From the NCBI GenBank assembly GCA_028023455.1, contig JAQFVV010000012.1, positions 3,438,023 to 3,502,022 of the forward strand: a DNA stretch of 64,000 bases, given 5' to 3'. The translations under genes and the position numbers were made by a program. The notes under the pieces are model-generated. The model had not been told where the DNA came from. It was given only the letters and a program-made list of their open reading frames with translations, and did no database searches. The stretch is from Epiperipatus broadwayi (taxonomy: Eukaryota; Onychophora; Udeonychophora; Euonychophora; Peripatidae). The first letter of the stretch is position 1; the number at the start of each line of letters is the position of its first letter. Below are positions 1-12,158 of this stretch, piece after piece.

Positions 1-443
1 TTACACACACATATATATACATGCAAACTATAAATTTTCTAAAAGTATTTTTTTATTTCTTTTTATTATATTTATTTCCAAAAATGTAAAACTATACATA
101 AATTACGTAAGTCACCTTTCTTCATCATTAATAAATGGTCCATGTGTTCCATTATTTGAATTGACTTTTTTTTTCCTGATAGTAAAAGTTTATGAGCGCA
201 ATCATTAAACACTCAAATCATAAATATTTGTTCATGCGTGTTAAGATAATAATACTGCCACTTGGAATCTGAAAACAATGTAATATTTTTTTATTGTAAT
301 TTTGGATAGAAAAATATTGAAAAGTATAGAAGTATCAACAATAGTACAGTACTTTTATTGTGAATATCTTAATATAAATCCATTTAGCTATGCTAAATTA
401 AGAATTCAGAAAGTTATGAATGAATGTTCAGTTATTAATAATC
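1..443. other. AT-rich DNA, nothing recognised
   Basis: No open frame of note, no repeat pair and no RNA signature seen. Short homopolymer T and A runs only. Confidence 0.5.
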
Positions 444-451
444 CTCTAGAC

Positions 452-925
452 CAGGAATGTCCAATAAGTCGATCGTGATCCACCGGTCGATCGCAAAGCC
501 AATTTTAGTCGATCGTGAGGCCAATCTGGCAAGAGCTGTCGGATAACGAGTGAAACAAATTAAGTCAAGATTTTTTACATTTTTTTTTTGTTATTTTAGT
601 TTTGTTCTAAATTTTGTTTCAATTCTAGATAGGTGAAGTCCACTAATGCATATCATTACTGAAAATAATATTTTTAATCTTGACTTAATGCAGCTAATTT
701 GAATTAATAAATATTGTTAATAATTACTCATGTTGCTTTAATTCTCACCGGACATGAGTTTTTTGGCCCGTTAAATAATTGTTATTTTTTACTAGATAGA
801 TATATAAAAATAGTATGTATTTCACATCTCCCTCCACTTAGACTATGCCTATGACAACAAGTCGATCACAACACATTTTTAAAATAGAAAGTAGATCTTA
901 TGAACACAAACATTGACCACCCCTG
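452..925. mobile_element. hAT-type non-autonomous DNA transposon (MITE)
   Basis: The element starts CAGGAATGTCCAA and ends TTGACCACCCCTG, imperfect inverted termini of the CAGGGGTGG type usual for hAT elements. It is flanked by a perfect 8-bp direct repeat CTCTAGAC (444-451 and 926-933), the duplication length made by hAT transposases. At about 474 bp it has no transposase frame, so it is a deletion derivative mobilised in trans. Sub-terminal GTCGATC repeats on both sides (469-515 and 860-868) may be transposase binding repeats; that last point is inference. Confidence 0.85.
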
Positions 926-933
926 CTCTAGAC

Positions 934-1296
934 AATGCAACATATTCTATGCATCTTAAAATTTGTAATCAGAAGGAAGAAAATTATATAACTTTTAATA
1001 CTTTTTTCCATAATTTAAATTGTAAAAAAAAATTATTTACAAAGGCATTGCTATTTTAATTTAAATTTTGAAAATAATTTTTTTATTGTATTTTAATATT
1101 TTATCAACATCAACCTTAAATAGATACTCTGAAATCCCAACTCCAGGCATGCTCTCTAAAATAAAATGAAGCTATTTAAAACCAAAAAAAAAAAAGTATA
1201 AATTGACTTTTATGAATTGAAACTGTCTCCCAATTTGCAACTTATAAAAGCAGATTATACAAGATATAGTCTATGAAAATAATGGATTATTTATTT
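934..1296. other. AT-rich DNA, nothing recognised
   Basis: Intergenic-type sequence with A/T homopolymers. No supported feature. Confidence 0.5.
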
Positions 1297-1413
1297 GTTT
1301 TTTGTTTTTTCTCATATGTCATAGCACCGACCGAGAGGCGAACCCACAACCGTCTGCAACCAACTACTTGCTTGCAAGGCGACTGCGTTGACCTCTCGGC
1401 TAACAACGCTTGA
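1297..1413 (-). mobile_element. tRNA-headed SINE copy 1
   Basis: Read on the minus strand, the unit begins CAAGCGTTGTTAGCCGAGAGG, holds a box-A-like GCCGAGAGGTCAACGC and a box-B-like GGTTCGCCTCTC, and ends in ATGACATATGAG plus an A-rich tail. It is the same family as the copies at 2043, 33011, 49205, 60756 and 61019. The flanking duplication is short here (about TATTTGTT). A 66-codon frame across it is accidental. Confidence 0.8.
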
Positions 1414-1601
1414 CTATTTGTTATATATTTAAGTAATAAAAAATAGGAATATAGACTGCTAATGAAAGATAATAATATTAATTTCATTTATCAAAAAAAA
1501 AAAAAAATTGTTCACATTTTTATCAATTCTGGATTGTTAATTTTTTTTCAATTTTAAAATAAATTTAAAATAGTTTTTATAATTTTTAATCTCTCATAAA
1601 T

Positions 1602-1626
1602 ATTATTATTATTATTATTATTATTT
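1602..1626. repeat. (TTA)n microsatellite
   Basis: About eight TTA/ATT units in a row. Confidence 0.9.
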
Positions 1627-2042
1627 TTAAACTGAGTAAGATAAACTCACTTTCTTATAGGCTTATGACAACATTGCACAAGAGCTATTATAGAATAAAA
1701 TAACAAGTGTAGCTAATGCTATTTATTAGTCAGAAAATTTTTATGCGTTCAATTTTTATCAACATATTGCTAATTTTTATAATTTTATATTACATTTAAA
1801 ACATTTTTTATTTTCATAAATATTAAATAATTATATATTTTTTAAAACTCAATAAAGAAATTTAGCTAATTGCAAGTCTGTCACAATTAAATAGACTGCA
1901 CAATGATCTCTAATGTCTTTTTTACAAATAGTATATTGCTAATTTTTATATATTGGTATCTACGGCAAATATATTTCTTTATTATTTTACAATCCATAAT
2001 TATTTGCCAAAAGTAAAAAATGTAGATAAAAAGCAATCTACA

Positions 2043-2146
2043 TGTCAAGCATTGATGGTCGACAGGTCAGCGACAGCTGCTTTACAAGCAGTTGTCCCGG
2101 GTTAGCGGGTTCGCTTCCCGGCTGATGCTATGACACATGAGGAAAA
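2043..2146 (+). mobile_element. tRNA-headed SINE copy 2
   Basis: About 100 bp starting GTCAAGC and ending GCTATGACACATGAGG plus an A run. Box B is the canonical-looking GGTTCGCTTCC. It is flanked by a long target-site duplication AAAAGCAATCTACA (ending 2042 and again ending 2160), which shows reverse-transcription-mediated insertion. There is no SINE body beyond the tRNA-like head, so this is a very compact SINE type. Confidence 0.9.
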
Positions 2147-2160
2147 AAAAGCAATCTACA

Positions 2161-2829
2161 TTACAGGTAGACATTAAAAAACATGATTTAATCAATCTTG
2201 TTTTCACATTGATATTATTATTATTTTATCTTACATTTACATGCTACAAATTTGTAATTATATTAAATTACCATATTTTGATAATGCATAACTATAGCAA
2301 AAAAAGTTTTTTTATATTTATTAAATTCTTATTTTTGAAAATATGCGTTTATATATATATTCTACCAAAATACAGCATCTAATAATAATGTATTGATAGT
2401 CATTCATATATTGTTTGTCATTTCTTAATCATGGTTTATTTTAACATTTAGAATTATAAATTTTAATGTCTATGATATCATTTCTAAATAAAATTATTAA
2501 TATATATAAATAAATACTATATTTATATAAATAACAGCTAAATTACAACTTATATAATAATCAAAGAAAATAATTGATTAAATAGATTCATATTATTTCA
2601 TTGATATTCTCATCTAAATAACCAAACTGTAAAACAGAGTTCTCTAGTGGTCATTGTAAATACATTACATCATTATTGTTCATCTAAACATAGTATATAA
2701 GACTAACAAATACACCAATAACAGTTACTAAGTGTCTGCCCATCCTTTGTATATGCATTAAATGGGTTATGTCTTGGACATGAGGGGTCAGATTGACGTT
2801 AGAGGTCAACATGGGTGTGACAAGAATCT
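2161..2829. other. AT-rich DNA, nothing recognised
   Basis: Open frames here are AT-driven and have no recognisable domain. Confidence 0.5.
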
Positions 2830-2989
2830 CGGCCTTAGGGTGGCCTTTGAGTATTTCATCATCAAATTTTCAATTGGATTGACTATTGAAGAGTTGGAGT
2901 GTGGAGTAGATTGAAGCCTGTTGATTAAAGTATGAGGATCGGCTATCTTAATATATATATGAGCACTTATAGCATATATGTGTAGAGAT

Positions 2990-3040
2990 AATAATCTGGA
3001 CCAATTGATGATTGCTGGTTTAGCATGAAATATGTATGTC
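2990..3040 (+). ncRNA. F1 hammerhead ribozyme, decayed
   Basis: Reads CCAA, then UUGAUGA (expected CUGAUGA), then stem II UUGCU-GGUUU-AGCAU, then GAAA and a short stem III region. The C3 position is U, and the pairing between the 5' CCAA and the 3' side is lost. The fold is recognisable by comparison with 61708-61765, but cleavage is unlikely. Confidence 0.6.
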
Positions 3041-3574
3041 TTTTCAACATATATGTGGTCACGTGTATCAGTGTTATGAGATAGTGTGGAGAGTAGTGGG
3101 GCGTGTGAAAGTCTGTGCTTATATACCCTATATATTAAAGTATAAGATTGTAAATATAAAATGCCTAATAACATTAATAAATAAAATGTTCAAGACATAT
3201 ATATATATTAGCCATCACTAAAGTGTGAATTATCTGAATGAATAAAATAAAGAGTAGTTAAATGCATTTAGTTTAAAACAATAAATTTTAAGGAAAATAA
3301 AAGCAAAAAAAAAAAAAGAATTATTACATTTTTTTTCTAAAGAGATAGTTTTAAAATAAGGGATGGAAGGAAGTGGGAAAAAATGCTTGTGTGTATATAT
3401 ATATTATTATTAATTAAATGAGATAAACGATTGAGATCTATTTTTCCTTTTTTTAGAAAAGTTTTATTTGTAAATTATAGGAGATTTGAAGTCAGACTTT
3501 CAATTTCTCTTCAACTATCCAATCTAACTCATACAACTGATTCACATGACACACACATGTGAAAAACATAAACT

Positions 3575-3632
3575 GTCTTCAATGTACGTATTTCATGCTG
3601 AACCAGCACTAATCAGTTTGTTCAGATCATCA
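3575..3632 (-). ncRNA. F1 hammerhead ribozyme, decayed
   Basis: On the minus strand: CUGAUUA (G8 changed to U), stem II GUGCU-GGUUC-AGCAU, intact GAAA, then a stem III region that has gained bases. It is the inverted partner of the motif at 2990-3040 inside FB1. Probably inactive. Confidence 0.6.
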
Positions 3633-3799
3633 TCTCCCATATATATATATATAATCAGTGCTTAGTTTATATTAAGATAGCAAATCGTCAAACTTTAATG
3701 GACAGACATCAATCTACTTCCCATACAACTCTTCAGCATTCCATATCATTGAAAATCTGATGGTCGAATGTCCAATCCTTTGATGATGAATGGAAAACA

Positions 3800-5516
3800 A
3801 GACATTTTTATTTCTTTTAAAGTGATTGAAACTATAGCTTTTTTATATTTTCTCTGGTTAAAATATGATTTAAAAAAAAAAAAGATTTAATTAGTTTTTG
3901 TTTTGTTAGTTTTGGTAAATAATATATACTCTTTTGAAAAATAATTAGAGGAATATTTAAAAAAAAAAACATACAAATTATTATCTTAAGAAATCTAATT
4001 AGATTAAGTATTTTATATATTTGACCGTAATCAGATTAGACAGTTTATTAAACTAATGAAATTTAAAAAAAAAAAAAACTAAGATAAGATGAAGTGAGAG
4101 GAGATTCAACTTAAACAATAATTGGTTACATTAAAATTAATTTAATTGGTCATTAAAATTTTATTATTATTCTTTTGTATTCATTTTCTTCACTCAGGTT
4201 TATAGTCTAAAATATATTTCTGAGCTTCAAGCTTCAGAAGAGCCAGATTTGATGGTTATAAGTTTCATATACTTATCACATGTTGTAAAGTTTTAATGGA
4301 GATGCATAGCTGAATCCTGTGTGTATATTTATTAGTCCAGATACAATATAGTCTTTGATAATTATCTGGCAAACATCTGTCAAAAGTCCAAAACATGCCT
4401 AAACTTAACTTGTCTATGTCAAATAGGGTTTACCCTGTGCTAAATCTCTAGTTTGGTGAAGTCCTCTTAGATAAAAACATTATTTTATTGAAAAATGTGT
4501 CAAATATATATGTATACCTAGCTATTGGAAGGAACTTGACCTTTGTTTATTTTTACTGTGTAAAGCAAACTGAAGAAGATTAAAACCATAATTTATTTTT
4601 AAGAAAAACAAAAAGCTAATTCTATAGTAATAGACAATAATACCCAACAAAATGAAGAGTAATCAAAAAAAAACTGGACAATGTTGAGCTCAACATAAGA
4701 TCTTCAACAAAAGAAACTATTGTAGAGGTGATCATGAGAGTACATGGAAAGCATGTTACTTTCTTGCCTGTTTTTTACATTGTATATTATGATCATATAA
4801 ATTCAGGTAGTTATTGTAATTTTTTTTACTTATTTTAATAAGTTAGCACATTAAACAAAGTGCATGTTTAAATGTTTATAGAATCATAATTAGCTAGTGA
4901 GTTTATTATTATGTAACAAACATTTATGTTATTTGTTAATTTGCCTGCATTCTTTTTTCTTTTAATTTCTTATAACTCAAAATTAGCTAATTATTTCCTG
5001 GAAGGTGAATATATTGTTTATTTTAAAAGAATCAAATTATAATAGCCAATAAAATAGGATTTATTTTTCTCAACAAAACTAGTTGTGGTTAAGCAACAAT
5101 AATACCAGAGAGTATTCAAATCTTTCTTATGAATATTCCTGGTATTTAGAATGGTGCCTTGATATTAATCTCATATAATTGAATATATTTATGGGGAATT
5201 TTTTTCTAGTTAAATAAGAATAGGTATAATGGTTATGAAATATGGTCATGGCCTATGAGATTTATATAATTAATATCCAGTCTGATGATTAGTATAGAAT
5301 ATAGATTATATTAAATTATATTTTCCCCTCTTCTTCTTTTTAGTACAGTCTGTCTCCTGTAATAGTTACAATATATATACACATTGAAAATTGTTGATAT
5401 TTCATTGCTTTATTTCATCTTTTTATAGTTATAAAATTAATTTCATGTGAAAAGCACTCAATTCTTAGTAATAATGGTTTATATAATAACCCAAAAATTA
5501 GAAGATGCAACATTCT
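3800..5516. other. AT-rich DNA, nothing recognised
   Basis: About 1.7 kb without a repeat pair, RNA motif or plausible coding frame. Several A runs of 8-13 bases. Confidence 0.5.
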
Positions 5517-6222
5517 TACTCACTATATGATAAATAATATTTTATGTTTTGTAGTGTTAATACCTAAATTTTTTTGCAAATTAAAAGAAATCCACTTTTG
5601 TCTGAATCTAAACATTTTACATAGAAAATAATTTAGATAGGAATAACGGTGCTGATTTAGTTTGCGCTCACAGCCATTTTTAAATCTAAAACCAGCCAAA
5701 AACACTGCTTACACATAAAAATGATAAATGATAAATATTGAATAAAAGTACTTTAAATTTATATTTTAGAAATTATAAGCTAGTAAAAATAATATGCTTA
5801 ATTCCATATGGGCATATAGTATAATCTTTTAGTATTTGGAAATTATAAGCTTGATTTGATCAAACTTCTGCATATTTTGGCTGATCCTTCAGGTCGACCA
5901 AACCATTCTTCTCCCTCCCTGCATATTCTGGCGTTTGCACCTTCGTATTTCAGATATTTTATGAAGTTAAATTTTTTTCTAAAAAAAATCTCTAATAAAA
6001 TTAAACATATTATTTTTACTAGCTTATAATTTCTAAAATATAAATTTAAAGTACTTTTGTTCAATATTTATGACATTTTTCAGTTGGATGTGTCAGCGGT
6101 GGTTTTGACTGGTCTTTAGATTTCAAAATAGCTGTGAGCACAAACTAAACCAGGACCGGAATAACTGTAAGAATTTAGACATTAATACTGCAAGTCTTAA
6201 TGTGTTATTTATCATGTAGTAA
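5517..6222. repeat. Fold-back element FB2
   Basis: Arms 5517-5803 and 5998-6222 are inverted copies, roughly 80-90% alike by eye. The inner part, from ACTTTAAATTTATATTTTAG onward, is nearly perfect. The outer ends read TTACTCACTATATGAT and, inverted, TTACTACATGAT. The spacer of about 190 bp contains the only GC-rich stretch. No coding content; two short minus frames in it are accidental. Confidence 0.85.
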
Positions 6223-6737
6223 ATCAGAAAGATCATAATTTATGAAACAGTTATTACATAATATTTCATACTTTAAATACATACTTATGTCTAATAGCTA
6301 AATAATACAGAACTTCAAAACTCTATATAAAAAAATAAAAGAATAAATTTTGCAATTGCTGCTATTACCAATAGGCCTATTTCTTTTGTAGATAGCTCAG
6401 CAAACATAAAACAATCATTTATCCTATGTCTTTGTATATATAGATGGAAAATTTAGGACTAACTTCAACTTTATATTTACTAGGCTATTTCATAATATTG
6501 ATATTAGCAAAAATCAAAAGGTTTATTGTTTTAGTTTTTCACACACACATATATATATATATATATATTTAGGCAACCTTAATATCAATATCAATCTGTT
6601 ATCAAGTCAACCTCCGTTTAATAATGCCTTGAGCATTATTACACTCAGTATATATATATACTCATTTATTTAAAAAAGTAAATTATGCATGCATATACAT
6701 ATAAAAACATATAAGTGAACCTTTACATGTATGCTCT

Positions 6738-7305
6738 CACATATAAGTTTAACGTTACGAATGAGTTCTCTGTTAAATAAACCCACAGACAATGTGTATT
6801 GATGTGCAGGAACTAATAAAATTAGTTTTTCAGGTTGAATAGAAACAATAGCAAACCTGTTCAATCTACTACTAATCAAAAGGAGGCTTTATTTTGATCA
6901 TTCACTTATGTTGTTATGTATGAGCTAGTAAGTATAAGATTTGAAATACAATGTATAAAAACATTTTTGAAATCTCAACTTAAATTTAAGTCTCTTCCAT
7001 CAGCAAGTCATGTATTTAAACCATTAAAAATATTAAATTTAAATACATGATTTGCTGATGAGAAAGTCTTAATTTTAGTTGAGATTTAAAAAATATTGTT
7101 ATACATTGTATCTCAACTCTTATAGCTACTAGCTCATATATAACAATGTGAATGTCTGATCAAAAGAATGCCTTCTTTTGATTAATAGTAGTTTGGACAT
7201 GTTTGCTATTGTTTTCATTTAGCCTGCTAAAAAAGTCTTATTGATTGCTGTTTAACATCAATACATCTTGGCTGTGGATTTAACTTCATTTATATGAGAT
7301 CTCAT
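6738..7305. repeat. Fold-back element FB3 (near-palindrome)
   Basis: The left arm (about 6738-7022) and right arm (about 7038-7305) pair over more than 250 bp with only about 15 bp between them. As RNA this would be one long hairpin. Arms have diverged by substitutions and small indels. No coding content. Confidence 0.85.
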
Positions 7306-7354
7306 TTACTACTTAATTTACTACTATATTAACTATTAAAATATTAAAATTAAC

Positions 7355-7609
7355 TAATTCATCATCATCATCATCAAACATTATCAATCCACTACGGATA
7401 AAAATATTTCCAAGTTCAATCCATCTTCTCCGATCTTTAGTGGCTTTTTTCCAGATCATCCCTGCACACTTTATTTCATCAATCCATCTCACATGTGGTT
7501 TGTTTATCGGTCTTTTACAATCTCTTGGAATCCAGTTTAAGATGTCAATTGTCCATCTATTATCATCTCTTCTAGTAAGACGTCCAGCCCAATTCCATTT
7601 CAGTCTCAA
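7355..7609 (-). pseudogene. RTE-like LINE 3' end (reverse transcriptase C-terminus)
   Basis: A minus-strand frame of about 85 codons reads RLKWNWAGRLTRRDDNRWT, then a W-IPRDCKRP block and a VRWIDEIK block. This is the conserved C-terminal signature of endonuclease/reverse-transcriptase proteins of RTE-like LINEs, where W-x-GH-R...D-RW...W-PR is typical. The frame runs straight into a (GAT)n tail at about 7358-7378, the usual 3' terminus of this LINE class. The upstream parts are absent, so this is a 5'-truncated dead copy. Its gene would copy LINE RNA at a nicked target. Confidence 0.85.
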
Positions 7610-7619
7610 CTAATTATAA

Positions 7620-10600
7620 GTCTATATATATATATTCATAGATATACATAAAGCATATAAATGCATATGAGCTTATATGAATTAATACGCATATATACTC
7701 ATAAGTATGTATATGCTTATGAATTTATGAATACTTAGATATTGTAAAATTAAATAATTGTAAATGTAGATATATGTATATACTCACACACACACACTTT
7801 TTTTTTTAATAAAAAAATTATATATTTATAACCATTTTTAAAGTTATAATTTGTTACAAAAAAATATTATTTGGGTATTTATACTTTTTAATCATTCTAA
7901 TTAATTCTTGGTATATTTTTCTTATTATAATCTTTGATTTGTGTACTTACATCATATTAATAATAACCACTAGAGGGCATTATTTTACTTTTTTTTTCAT
8001 GGGATTTACAATAAAGTAAAAGAAAATTACTTCAAACAATTACTTTCATAAATTTAATAACTGTTTTTTTTTTTTTTTTAAATCAAAATAATTTATTTTT
8101 CTATTAAATTAAATGTGGATTGTTTGCTAGTTTTACTGTTTCTGAAGTACTGAAGAGGATTCAAGCAGATTATGTTTATTCATGGAATTTGCTAAAGAGA
8201 TTATATTTAAAAAAAATTGTGTAACTGCCAAAGATTACATTAATTATATGATATTTTAAAATATCTATTCAAAACATAGGTAACCATTCAAACTATATTA
8301 ATTCATGACTTATTAAAAACATTTATGGTTTTGCTTTTTAGCTCTTAGATAAACTCATCTACATATTACTATCTGTCCCTTTCTCATATAAAAAAGTAAT
8401 CTAATACAAAAATAAACATGATTAAGAATAGAGATTTCAAAATAATGCCAAAATGCATTTATGATAGCAATTATAATTTTTTTTTTACTTACAATCCCAG
8501 TCTTTTATAAATTTTATTATAAAAAATGATTGGTTCATTTTCTTTATAGAATATTAAAAATAAGTTAAAACTAGGAATACATTTTTTTATTAATCATTTA
8601 GTATTTTTTGCAATAAAGTATGTAAAAAATAAGGGTATTGATTATGTTAGATTTTATACCTAGAGCTGCCAATGGATTATTTCACTCCCTAAGAAAGAAC
8701 AACTACTTGCACCCCTCTCCCCTCAAAATAAAAAAAAAAACTTGTCAACTTTTATTTTCAGAAACAAATATTTATAGAAAAAATAAACAGCACATATTAT
8801 ATTATCTTTTTCTAAAAATATATTCTATATATGAAACGGTGGATCTTTTATTATCAGTGCTGCACCTCTCACACTGTTTATGCACACTATGTATCTGTTT
8901 ATTTTGATTAAAAGTAACACACTGACCCCGATTACAACTATTTAAATATATTTTTTTATATAGTAATTCTATAATAATATTTTAATTTTCAGTAAATATT
9001 TTTTTACAATAATAAATAAGCTGTATTTTTACTATTATTTTATAGTTATAATATTTAGAATGTCATGTACACCATATTAAAATTTATTCTGTTTTTATTA
9101 TTAATTATGTGTAATAATATATTCTATTGATGTATTTTTTAAAAATATGATAGCTAGAAATGAAAAAAAACATCTAATGAATTTTTATTTTTTAAAGTAA
9201 ATATACCTAATATTGCTAACTGGAAAAATTGTAGGACAATTTATGAAAAAACATTGACTCTATATAATGATTAACCACTGGTCAATTACAATTGTTGTAA
9301 ACAATAGTCACAAAAAAGCTGTTTTAGAAATAAAATGAAACTTTATCACAAATTCTTATAATCAGATTTGCCATATTTTCAGTTTTAAAAACCCATTAGA
9401 CATTGCACACTAAATTGATTAAATTATTAGTTAATTATAGCAGATTAAAAAACAATACATATTTTTATACATAATTTAAACTTTCATCTGGTCAGTTTCA
9501 TCAATTAAGTATTAAATCCTAGGTTATTCTTTAGTCTATAAAAATGACCAAATCTGATTTATTTATGTAATGTTTTTCATATTTTATGGAATATAAATAT
9601 GTTTAAATATTTGATTCATCTGTTTAAACAAGCATAAAACCATCACTAAGCTATTTTAAATTGGTTTTAAGTTAATAGAAAGTGTCTATTTCTATCTTGT
9701 GTAAGTGAAACACCAGTGGCAGGCAGCAATAATTTACTTCTTTATCAATTTTATGAAACTGATATCAATTTTACATTAATTACTTTTTAACCCCATTGTA
9801 TTCTGACAGATTCTTTTGTTCTCATTAAATTTAAGCTTTCAATTTTCACTTTATTATTAAACCATAATTATTTTTTCAGAATATAATAAATTTGTCCTCA
9901 TTTGATAGATATTTTTGTTTAGAAATTAAATAAATTTTAAAAAATCACATTTGATTTTTGGAATTATTTTAAAAATTATATTTATTCAAAACAAAATGCT
10001 GTCACATTATCAAATTTCAGATAGAGCTGATTCAATTTACAAAATGAATGAAATCTTTCTTTTATGTTTGATTTTAAAATCTGAATGAACTTTTTTAATA
10101 ACTGTTAAATCTATACATTTATATATTAAAAGTTTAGAATTTGTTCATAATTTTTATGATATCACTGAATATTATAACAATCTGCTGGTTGACTTCATTT
10201 CTACAATGTTTATTTTTGATTTTTAATAATTATTACACAATTATGATACAAATATAATCTTAAATTTTCCATAAAATCAAGTTTTTAGACCATCATAATA
10301 TTTTCTCAATGATTGTAATATATCCATGAAATACACTCGGCAAAGTCCATAATCACTGGATAAATAATGTCTACTCATGAAACAGGGCTTCTAGTTTCCT
10401 TGTAATACCAATTATTCAATTTTCCCTGCTATGTTTTGACTTTTTATGTAATTAAAATATTAGAAAACAAATATATGTAAATTTTAAAGCTGTAAAAATA
10501 AAGTTTCATGAAATTTACACCAGGAGAAAACACAAATTTAATTCCCAGAAATCTCAAATGAAACTTGACCATGTGGATAAAAGAATCAGTTAATATTTGT

Positions 10601-10937
10601 TAGAGTCTAATTTTTTAAAAATATTGAATGACATTTTTATTTCTGTGTGACTTTTATTTATTTATTTAATACATGGACTTTTGTTCCATACCACAATTCT
10701 TCACATTCTTTATTTTGTATGACTATAATACCTGGTTATATCACAATCATTTAGCATCAACAAATCTTTCTTTTTATAACTGTAACCTGATTTGTTGTTG
10801 AAAATTGCAAAATTTACGTTACATTACTTTAACTATAAACAACATATCACAAAGAATCTGTAGAGATTTCAACAATGTGATAGATTCACTAATGGCATTA
10901 TTTTGTCTGACACATCTGCAACTGTTTCCATAGATTT
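7620..10937. other. AT-rich DNA, nothing recognised
   Basis: More than 3 kb without a supported feature. The 89-codon frame at 8638-8907 has AT-driven composition and no domain. A short (CA)n tract lies at 7789-7797. Confidence 0.5.
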
Positions 10938-11059
10938 TATAGTTATCAACTATGTTATTCATGTTTGTATTTCATTGTATTTACATAATATATTTGTTTA
11001 TAGTTATTAACTATGTTATTCATGTTTGTATTTTATTGTATTTACATAAGATATTTGTT
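10938..11059. repeat. 61-bp tandem duplication
   Basis: Two copies (10938-10998 and 10999-11059) containing TTCATGTTTGTAT differ at only a few positions, so the duplication is recent. Confidence 0.9.
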
Positions 11060-12060
11060 AATTTCCATTTATGTAATGCCAAGTTGATGACATTAAAATA
11101 TTAAAATTGTAATAGTAATTTATAATGCTTTGTATCATATTCAGACATTTTTTTGAAATAAAGTCAGTCTGATCTTATAAGCTTTTCTCCCAAACATCAA
11201 AATAGATATATAAAAAAAGAAAAAAGAAAGAAAGAATGCCTTCTAAGGCTCAATTTATGAGCAAAATAATCTAGATCAGATTTTATTTACTCTAAAAATT
11301 GCAAGCTATTTATTATTTTCTTTTTTTATTTATACCACTAACAAATATATATTATTTTTTAAAAGAAAAAGAATGTATTTTTTTTTGTTAAATTAATTTG
11401 TAAAAAAAAGTGGATAAAAGTAAAAAAAAATTGTGGAAGGCACTAGTTATTTGTTGTGTTTAGAAACAAAGCTTCTGGAGAAAGCTTGCCCGTTTTAAGA
11501 CAGCTATAACAACATCATAATCAAAGACTTTAGATTACTTCATTCAGAAAAAAATACATTTAACAGCATTCTAGATAATTAAGCTAATTAGAATGACAGA
11601 GATAACTTGTGAATTATTAACACAGATAATGTGGAAAACCATGCATTAGCAGAAAATCACATTATGCTGGGGTGAAAATTTAATTAATACATGAGTCAAC
11701 TAAACTTACAAATAGTCTCCTGAAGAAGCCAATTTTAAAAGTGTCTCATTCCTATATGCACCAACCATTGACAATTGAACTATCAGTTTCTATTGTTTTG
11801 CACATACTTTCCACTAGATTATTCATGATGTATCATCAATCTACTTGAAGAATAACTCAAAGTACATTAAATAAAGCCTTAAAACTTAAAAACTGTTTTA
11901 TGGAACAATTTTTAAAAAGGATTCAAACATATATATTTAATAAAGTGTAAAATCAGAATTCTGATGCCATCATATAATTTTTATTTAAAATAAAATGCCT
12001 TTATAAAAGAAATAATATCTATAAAGTTGTAATAATTATATTTGTAAAGTGCATACTTGT
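11060..12060. other. AT-rich DNA, nothing recognised
   Basis: No open frame, repeat pair or RNA motif supported. Confidence 0.5.
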
Positions 12061-12078
12061 TATATAAAGTAATATATA

Positions 12079-12150
12079 TTAAGGCTACGACCTTAAGACT
12101 ATGCAACTGAAAAAATGACAGTAGGGACCTCTGCAAATCTTTTACACAAG
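12079..12150 (+). repeat. AAGGCT-family repeat, copy 1
   Basis: Shares the sequence AAGGCTRYGACCTTAAG and then AGTAGGGACCTCT with 63855-63930, and with one arm and loop of the hairpin at 53830-53965. The other arm is missing here. The nested palindrome starting at 12170 follows directly. Confidence 0.7.
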
Positions 12151-12158
12151 ATTTATTT

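Larger units (their letters stand above)
2830..3795. repeat. Fold-back element FB1 with F1 hammerhead cores in both arms
   Basis: The reverse complement of about 2830-3120 matches about 3480-3790 over most of its length, with scattered mismatches, and a spacer of about 350 bp. Both arms belong to the same family as the palindrome at 61604-62208; each carries a decayed hammerhead core and a (TA)n run at the same relative position. The 122-codon minus frame (2806-3174) lies in the left arm and looks accidental. Confidence 0.75.

Noticed and set aside
7055-7062. CTGATGAG in the centre of FB3, a possible hammerhead core
   Set aside because: No stem II followed by GAAA and no cleavage triplet within reach; the inverted arm reads CTGATGGA.
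7960-7980. CACTAGAGGGC resembling the FB11 end CACTAGATGG
   Set aside because: Only about eight bases agree and there is no inverted partner.
8638-8907. 89-codon plus-strand frame
   Set aside because: AT-driven composition, no domain, no splice or promoter context.
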